Source: CAYHDN01 sp964355425 (GTDB lineage Bacteria; Patescibacteriota; UBA1384; XYA2-FULL-43-10; CAINNR01). Taken from it: a stretch of 10,957 nucleotides of DNA. Below, piece by piece: positions 1 to 3,623 of the stretch. The DNA lies in the NCBI GenBank assembly GCA_964355425.1, contig CAYHDN010000031.1, forward strand, positions 1-10,957, read 5' to 3'. The first letter of the stretch is position 1. Each line of letters begins with the position of its first letter. A model generated the notes under the pieces. That model did no database searches and had not been told where the DNA came from. It saw only the letters and a program-made list of their open reading frames with translations. Position numbers and translations under genes: made by a program.

Positions 1-20
1 TTACTCGACTAACTATTCTA

Positions 21-56
21 ACAAAAATCTCCCCAATTTCATAGGGAGATTTTTGT
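21..56 (-). terminator. Hairpin terminator after rplK
   Basis: Perfect 13-bp inverted repeat: arms 21-33 and 44-56 (GGGAGATTTTTGT and its complement) around a 10-base loop. Read on the minus strand, the distal arm ends in a run of five T, so it fits an intrinsic terminator about 60 bases after the rplK stop. It also fits termination of a plus-strand transcript, and no gene is seen on the other side within the window. It ends the rplU-secE-nusG-rplK unit; rplA does not follow. Confidence 0.75.
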
Positions 57-73
57 ATTTGTAGAAATTTTTT

Positions 74-107
74 AGATCCTTCGATTCACTTCGTTCGCTC
101 AGGATGA
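74..107. repeat. Interspersed repeat of the ATCCTTCG...CTCAGGATGAC type
   Basis: This segment reads AGATCCTTCGATTCAC then TTCGTTCGCTCAGGATGAC and has short outer arms (ATCCT at 76-80, AGGAT at 101-105). From general knowledge, strings of this kind recur between genes in many uncultured bacterial genomes. Only one copy lies in this window, so calling it a repeat rests on recognition, not on a second copy. It directly abuts the 3' end of rplK. Confidence 0.5.
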
Positions 108-120
108 CGCTTCGCGTCAT
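104..120 (-). repeat. Short hairpin overlapping the rplK stop codon
   Basis: Perfect 7-bp arms ATGACGC (104-110) and GCGTCAT (114-120) around a 3-base loop. The arm at 114-120 contains the rplK stop codon (117-119, TGA on the minus strand). No T-run follows on the minus strand, so it is not a classic terminator. It may protect the mRNA 3' end, or may simply be the edge of the neighbouring interspersed repeat. Confidence 0.45.
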
Positions 121-539
121 TTTTCGATTTCTATGCCCATATTTCTTGCAGTTCCAGCCAGAGTATTCATTGCTGCCTCGATAGTTTTAGCGTTTAAATC
201 GGGTAATTTGGTTTCCGCAATTTTTCGTAATTGGGCTTGGGTAATTTTTCCGACTTTTTCTTTTTTTGCGCTACCGGAACCTTTTTCAACTCCGAGAGCT
301 TTTTTCAAAAGAATTGTCGCCGGCGGATTTTTCAAAATAAAGGAGATGCTTCTATCTTCATAAATCGTAATTTCAACCGGAATAATCGTATCACCCATTT
401 CTTTGGTTTGTTCATTAAAGGAATTACAAAATTCCATGATGTTGACACCATGTTGTCCCAGCGCCGGTCCAACTGGAGGCGCCGGATTGGCCTTACCCGC
501 TGGACACTGCAACTTTACTATTGCTTTAATTTCTTTCAT
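117..539 (-). CDS. rplK: 50S ribosomal protein L11
   Basis: Ribosomal protein L11, which binds the GTPase-associated centre of 23S rRNA and helps elongation-factor turnover. The protein has 140 residues, the normal full length. The N-terminal domain shows the family signature CPAGKANPAPPVGPALGQHG (residues 12-31), which includes the proline-rich hinge face. The C-terminal rRNA-binding domain includes GKITQAQLRKIAETK and ends in the usual NTLAGTARNMGIEIE. The start at 539 is supported by a GAAGGA ribosome binding site at 545-550. It is the last gene of the rplU-secE-nusG-rplK unit, separated from nusG by a 133-base spacer that holds a repeat cluster. L11 is normally followed by L1 (rplA); here a repeat and a terminator come first. 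Confidence 0.97.
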   Translation of the reverse strand: MKEIKAIVKLQCPAGKANPAPPVGPALGQHGVNIMEFCNSFNEQTKEMGDTIIPVEITIYEDRSISFILKNPPATILLKKALGVEKGSGSAKKEKVGKITQAQLRKIAETKLPDLNAKTIEAAMNTLAGTARNMGIEIEK

Positions 540-593
540 TTTGTTCCTTCATCACAAGATAATGCTGAACATAGACTATCACAAATATTATTT

Positions 594-649
594 CACAGAT
601 AAACCCTGATAAAACAAATCTGTGCTAATCTGTGATGATATATCTGTGG
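594..649. repeat. ATCTGTG/CACAGAT repeat cluster between nusG and rplK
   Basis: Three direct copies of ATCTGTG (618-624, 628-634, 642-648) and one inverted copy, CACAGAT (594-600), lie in the 133-base spacer between the nusG stop (673) and the rplK start (539). The minus-strand reading resembles CACAGATTAGCACAGATT strings that recur between genes in many bacterial genomes; this is recalled, not searched. No open frame, tRNA or clear promoter is seen in the spacer. Confidence 0.5.
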
Positions 650-672
650 GAGTTTTTGATTCCACTTATTTT

Positions 673-1320
673 TTACACTTTTTTAACCTGTAGGAAATCC
701 AGATTCACCGGAGTTTCCCGGCCAAACATATTAACTGATACTTTAATTTTGCCTTTATCGTGATCAATGTCGTCAACCTTGGCTTCAAATCCTTTCAGTG
801 CTCCATCAGTAATTCTGACCAAGTCGCCAATGGAGAATTCGATCTTGTATTTCGGCTCTTCGACTCCCATTCTTTTCTTAATTCTTTCAATTTCTTCAAT
901 CGACATCGGTGTCGGTCGAACACCAAAACCGATAAATCCGGTAACATTTGGGGTATTGCGAACCACATACCAGGAATCATCATCGACAACCATATCAACC
1001 AAAACGTAGCCGGGGAAAATCCGTTTTTCAACGGTTCGTCTTTTGCCATTTCTAATTTCAATCTGTTTTTCTTTCGGAACGATAACATCAAAGATTTTAT
1101 CTTCCATGGTGAAAGATTCAATTCTTTGCTTTAAATTGTCGGCGACTTGCTCCTCGTAACCGGAATAGGTATGAATGACATACCAGTTTCTCTCACCGGA
1201 CTGTCGAAATGTTTTCAAATGAAGCGGTTTTACTTCCTCCGTAGTTTCAGAAGTTTTTTCTTTTTCCGGCTTCTGTTCTTTAGTTTTTGAGTTTTGAACT
1301 TTGAGTTTTGAGTTTTTCAT
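673..1320 (-). CDS. nusG: Transcription termination/antitermination protein NusG
   Basis: NusG binds the RNA polymerase clamp and promotes processive elongation; its C-terminal domain couples transcription to the ribosome (S10) or Rho. The protein has 215 residues, longer than the usual 175-190 because of a lysine/glutamate-rich N-terminal extension of about 43 residues. The NGN domain begins at NWYVIHTYSGYE (45-56) and shows RIFPGYVLVDM (100-110) and VRNTPNVTGFIG (120-131). The KOW domain follows at about 162-213 (GDLVRITDGALKGFEA). The first codons of the extension lie in a TTTGAACTTTGA-like repeat (1282-1316), so this part may be repeat-derived. The start at 1320 lies one base after the secE stop, suggesting translational coupling, and an AAAGAG-like site precedes it. 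No better internal ATG is seen just before the NGN domain. Confidence 0.96.
   Translation of the reverse strand: MKNSKLKVQNSKTKEQKPEKEKTSETTEEVKPLHLKTFRQSGERNWYVIHTYSGYEEQVADNLKQRIESFTMEDKIFDVIVPKEKQIEIRNGKRRTVEKRIFPGYVLVDMVVDDDSWYVVRNTPNVTGFIGFGVRPTPMSIEEIERIKKRMGVEEPKYKIEFSIGDLVRITDGALKGFEAKVDDIDHDKGKIKVSVNMFGRETPVNLDFLQVKKV
1282..1316. repeat. GAACTTTGAGTTTTGA-type repeat coding the NusG N-terminus
   Basis: The plus strand reads alternating GTTTTGA / ACTTTGA units; translated on the minus strand it gives K-N-S-K-L-K-V-Q-N-S-K-T-K, the start of NusG. The same kind of string occurs inside ileS (5795-5822), where it gives K-V-Q-R-S-K-F-K-D-Q. These strings appear to be one low-complexity repeat family that tolerates being translated. 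Confidence 0.5.
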
Positions 1321-1321
1321 A

Positions 1322-1519
1322 TCATCTCTTTAATGAAACAATATATTCAAGTAATTTTGTCAGTCCAAGGTCGACAACGGCAATAAAAGCGGTAACGGCG
1401 ATACCGGACACAATAACGATAAGTGAATCACGAATTAGCTGCTTGCGTGTCGGCCAAGTGACCTTGCGTAATTCCTGATAGGAATCAATAAAATATTTTA
1501 TAATTTTATTGTTTTTCAT
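1322..1519 (-). CDS. secE: Preprotein translocase subunit SecE
   Basis: SecE is the small essential clamp subunit of the SecYEG protein-conducting channel in the cytoplasmic membrane. The protein has 65 residues, the short one-membrane-segment form. It shows the amphipathic helix with the conserved QELRKVTWPTRKQ motif (residues 15-27), followed by one hydrophobic membrane segment at about 31-53. It overlaps the end of rplU by 14 bases (1506-1519) and ends one base before the nusG ATG, so the three genes are probably translated in a coupled way. The secE-nusG-rplK order is the classical bacterial one. Confidence 0.95.
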   Translation of the reverse strand: MKNNKIIKYFIDSYQELRKVTWPTRKQLIRDSLIVIVSGIAVTAFIAVVDLGLTKLLEYIVSLKR

Positions 1520-1823
1520 TGATCTTTTTTATCTCGATTATTGTAATTTCTTGACGATGACCTTTGGTTCGACGATAACGTTTTTTCGGATGATGCTTAA
1601 CAACAAGGACTTTTTTGTCTAATCCAGAACTGATAATCTCTGCATCGACCGAGGCTCCGGTAATTGTTGGCTTTCCAACTTTCAAACTTTTTGCATCGGC
1701 GACTAACAAAACTTCCGAAAGTTTCAGTTTTTTGTCTTTCGTCTCTATTTTAGCATCAATTTTTATCTTTTTCCCGACCTCGGCAATAAATTGTTTGCCG
1801 GCCAGTTTTACAACTGCGAGCAT
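1506..1823 (-). CDS. rplU: 50S ribosomal protein L21
   Basis: L21 binds 23S rRNA in the large subunit. The protein has 105 residues, the normal length. It shows the N-terminal AVVKLAGKQF (3-12; family pattern AVIKTGGKQ), the middle segment LKVGKPTITGA (47-57), and the C-terminal signature RYRRTKGHRQ (82-91). The ATG at 1823 is set by an AGGAAGG ribosome binding site (1828-1834) and a promoter at 1868-1896, so it leads the transcription unit. L21 is usually followed by L27 (rpmA); here its end overlaps secE instead, an uncommon arrangement. Confidence 0.96.
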   Translation of the reverse strand: MLAVVKLAGKQFIAEVGKKIKIDAKIETKDKKLKLSEVLLVADAKSLKVGKPTITGASVDAEIISSGLDKKVLVVKHHPKKRYRRTKGHRQEITIIEIKKINEKQ

Positions 1824-1827
1824 TTAG

Positions 1828-1834
1828 CCTTCCT
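1828..1834 (-). promoter_or_regulatory. Strong ribosome binding site of rplU
   Basis: AGGAAGG on the minus strand lies 4 bases before the rplU ATG (1821-1823). It is close to the anti-Shine-Dalgarno complement and fixes the start. Confidence 0.7.
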
Positions 1835-1867
1835 AATTTAAAAAATCCCCGACGGAATACTATATTA

Positions 1868-1896
1868 ATCTTAGCAAATAAATTATTCCGAGTCAA
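1868..1896 (-). promoter_or_regulatory. Sigma-70-type promoter of the rplU-secE-nusG-rplK unit
   Basis: TTGACT (-35, 1891-1896) is followed by a 17-base spacer and TAAGAT (-10, 1868-1873) on the minus strand. Transcription would start near 1861, giving a leader of roughly 40 bases before the rplU ATG. A 7-bp inverted repeat, CGGAATA/TATTCCG (1853-1859 and 1884-1890), brackets the -10 box and could be an operator or a leader hairpin. Confidence 0.65.
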
Positions 1897-1910
1897 GAGT
1901 TGAAAGAAAA

Positions 1911-1936
1911 GCGGGGACAAATACGGCTGTCCCCGC
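1911..1936 (-). terminator. Intrinsic terminator of the 94-aa HTH-like gene
   Basis: Perfect 8-bp GC-rich arms GCGGGGAC (1911-1918) and GTCCCCGC (1929-1936) with a 10-base loop. On the minus strand the second arm is followed by TTTTCTTT. It lies 16 bases after the stop of the gene ending at 1953 and just before the rplU promoter, so it insulates the two units. Confidence 0.85.
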
Positions 1937-1952
1937 TTGGTTCGCCACCGAC

Positions 1953-2237
1953 TTATTCCTTGTCAGTCTGACGATTCTCGTCTCGCATTCTGCGGGCTTC
2001 GGAAAGGATCTCTGCCTCTTCTTTCTTGTTTCTGGCCAAGATTTCAGCGATCCGCGCGAGCGTTGCATTTGTTGGCAGTTTGACTTCACCACTTGCGACT
2101 CGCTGAAATGTCCGCCAATTGAGGCCGGCGCAATTCGCTCTGACTCGCAACTCGCAGTCGTTACCAAGACGCTTCATCAGTGTCTGGACGAAGTAGGCCA
2201 ATGCACCGACGCGCAAATCATTTGCAGTGGTTAACAT
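1953..2237 (-). CDS. Small HTH (XRE-like) DNA-binding protein, putative
   Basis: A 94-residue protein not assigned to a named family. Residues 30-70 resemble the Cro/C1 helix-turn-helix fold: LRVRANCAGLNWRTFQRVAS places a likely recognition helix, and GEVKLPTNATLARIAEIL resembles the closing helices of that fold. The C-terminus is a charged helix (KKEEAEILSEARRMRDENRQ). A small regulator is inferred; the match is by eye. The gene is richer in GC than its neighbours (31 of 60 bases in line 2041-2100, against 24 of 60 in an ileS line, 4081-4140). It has its own terminator (1911-1936) and a palindrome/promoter region upstream, so it looks like an acquired single-gene cassette. The ribosome binding site is weak (AAAGAGAA before the ATG). 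Another frame (1883-2167) overlaps it but shows no family features. Confidence 0.6.
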   Translation of the reverse strand: MLTTANDLRVGALAYFVQTLMKRLGNDCELRVRANCAGLNWRTFQRVASGEVKLPTNATLARIAEILARNKKEEAEILSEARRMRDENRQTDKE

Positions 2238-2264
2238 TGTGGTTCTCTTTTTCTAATCAGAGAT

Positions 2265-2283
2265 ATGAGCGAATACCGCTCAT
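2265..2283 (-). repeat. Leader hairpin upstream of the HTH-like gene
   Basis: Perfect 7-bp arms ATGAGCG (2265-2271) and CGCTCAT (2277-2283) around a 5-base loop. It ends 27 bases before the ATG at 2237. It could be a leader-RNA hairpin or a small operator; it has no T-run. Confidence 0.4.
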
Positions 2284-2380
2284 CCACGAAGCAACCCATG
2301 TGCGGCTATTTCCACAAGTAACGGCACGGTTTTGCGGCTGATATCACCTCTTTCAATGTTTGCGCTGTCCTTCTGGACAT
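2276..2380 (-). CDS. Possible 34-aa small ORF, XRE-like fragment
   Basis: A short open frame lies in the 267-base gap between the HTH-like gene and rodA. It starts at ATG 2378-2380 and stops at TGA 2276-2278. The peptide contains SANIERGDISRKTVPLLVEIA, which resembles the turn and last helices of a Cro/C1 helix-turn-helix (SNIERG followed by a leucine-rich helix). The first half of such a domain is missing, so it may be a leader peptide, a remnant of a second regulator, or chance. No Shine-Dalgarno is seen before the ATG. Its composition is GC-rich like the gene downstream. Confidence 0.25.
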
Positions 2381-2435
2381 CCATTATTATTAAATAGCAA
2401 ATAAGACCAAATATTTCAAGTTGACAAAAAATCTG

Positions 2436-2464
2436 ATTATACAAGTATTCTCTAGTTCTGTAGA
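2436..2464 (-). promoter_or_regulatory. Candidate promoter inside the long palindrome
   Basis: A perfect TATAAT (-10) lies at 2436-2441 on the minus strand, preceded at 17 bases by TCTACA (2459-2464), a 4 of 6 match to the -35 consensus. It would drive the HTH-like gene with a leader of about 190 bases. Both boxes lie in or at the edge of the palindrome 2439-2482, so a protein bound there would block it. A weaker alternative is TTGAAA (2414-2419) with TATTTA (2391-2396). Confidence 0.4.
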
Positions 2465-2482
2465 ACTAGAGAATACTTGTAT
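2439..2482. repeat. Long perfect palindrome between rodA and the HTH-like gene
   Basis: 21-bp arms (2439-2459 and 2462-2482; core TCTAGTTCT / AGAACTAGA) around two bases. It lies 22 bases beyond the rodA stop. On the minus strand a T6 run begins 7 bases after the stem, so it can end the ileS-rodA transcript. Its perfect symmetry over 44 bp and its overlap with a TATAAT box also suit a dimeric-repressor operator for the neighbouring HTH-like gene. The two roles are not exclusive. Confidence 0.8.
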
Positions 2483-2504
2483 TACCAATTTAGTTTTTCT
2501 GAAA

Positions 2505-3620
2505 TTAAAAACTAATCTTTTTCCGATGAATATAGATGCTTTGCAATATTCCAATCATTACAAAAGAAGTCAAAAGCGATGAGCCGCCATAACTCAAGAA
2601 CGGCAGTGGAATACCGGTAACTGGCAGTAGACCAACGTTCATGCCAATGTTAACAATGATTTGGAAAATGAATGTTGAGCCGATACCGACGGCAACCAAA
2701 TAACCAAAATTATCTTTAGAAATTTTGGAAATATCCATAATTCGAATTATCAAGAGCAGAAATGCAAAAAGTAAAAAAACATTTCCAGCCAAACCAAATG
2801 CTTCGGAGTAACCGGAGAAAATAAAATCGGTTTCCGGTTTAGGCAAAAACTGCAACTGGGATTGTGAGCCATGACCAAGCCCGCGGCCAAAAATCCCGCC
2901 AGAACCGACGGCGATAATCGCTTGCTGAACATTGTATCCCCGGCCAAACGGATCGGAACTCGGATCCAAGAAGGTGACGATTCTTTGTCGCTGATAATCT
3001 TTTAATAGTGGCGAAAATGGCTGAATTTTATAAACTGATAAAGAAAAAAACGTAATTGCAATGATTAAAAGAGAGAAAATTGAAATATACTGTTTCAACG
3101 ACAATTTAGAAAACAAAACAAGCATCAACCAAGAAAAGATAATGACCAGCGCTGTTCCAAGATCAGGTTCAATCAATATTAAAAAAAGTGGCGGCAGAAG
3201 CATTAGAAACATATAGAAAATGTCAGCTATCCGGACACGGCCGATACGGCGGGAGAAAAAGGACGCCATAAATATCACTGACACAAATTTGTAAAATTCT
3301 GACGGCTGTAATTGAAAAAACTTCAAATCAATCCAACGAGTGGCCCCACCACTGGTTTTTCCGACAATATCAACAATCAAAAGTAGTATGATAGTGCCAA
3401 TATAGAAGTACCAACTGGCAGAACTAAATACTCGGTAATCGAAAATTGAGACAAAAAACATCAATACAATTGCCACAACGAAAAATATTAGCTGTTTGAG
3501 TGCTAAGTTGCTTCCGCTTTCAGCAAAGACAAAGCTGAAAATTAAAGCAATACCGGCGATGGACAAAAGAATCGGCAGGACGAGAAGTGTAAAATCCAAA
3601 TTCCTTAATTTTGAGAACAT
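2505..3620 (-). CDS. rodA: SEDS peptidoglycan polymerase RodA (FtsW/RodA/SpoVE family)
   Basis: A multi-pass membrane glycosyltransferase that polymerises lipid II into glycan strands during cell elongation, normally with a class B penicillin-binding protein. The protein has 371 residues, the family length, with about ten hydrophobic segments. Family motifs are all present: GATRWIDLKFFQLQPSEF (92-109), EPDLGTALV (151-159), the large loop with QRQRIVTFLDP and DPFGRGYNVQQA (210-234), KPETDFIFS (261-269; Asp265 matches the family's essential aspartate), and PLPFLSYGGSSLL (338-350). RodA is preferred to FtsW because of the RIVTFLDPSSDPFGRGYN pattern and the TGIPLPFLSYGG ending, though the two are hard to separate by eye. 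It starts 3 bases after the ileS stop, so it is cotranscribed. No partner PBP2 or mre gene is in view. Confidence 0.93.
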   Translation of the reverse strand: MFSKLRNLDFTLLVLPILLSIAGIALIFSFVFAESGSNLALKQLIFFVVAIVLMFFVSIFDYRVFSSASWYFYIGTIILLLIVDIVGKTSGGATRWIDLKFFQLQPSEFYKFVSVIFMASFFSRRIGRVRIADIFYMFLMLLPPLFLILIEPDLGTALVIIFSWLMLVLFSKLSLKQYISIFSLLIIAITFFSLSVYKIQPFSPLLKDYQRQRIVTFLDPSSDPFGRGYNVQQAIIAVGSGGIFGRGLGHGSQSQLQFLPKPETDFIFSGYSEAFGLAGNVFLLFAFLLLIIRIMDISKISKDNFGYLVAVGIGSTFIFQIIVNIGMNVGLLPVTGIPLPFLSYGGSSLLTSFVMIGILQSIYIHRKKISF

Positions 3621-3623
3621 AAA

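Noticed and set aside
231..602. Plus-strand open frames across rplK and other core genes, including 4214-4444 and 9134-9613
   Set aside because: Antisense shadows of confidently identified genes with no motif or ribosome binding site of their own.
1883..2167. Overlapping 94-codon minus-strand frame
   Set aside because: It overlaps the HTH-like gene in another frame, runs through the terminator hairpin and shows no family features.
2421..2451. Plus-strand promoter TTGACA with TATTCT
   Set aside because: The spacer would be 19 bases and it would read antisense into rodA; no plus-strand gene follows.
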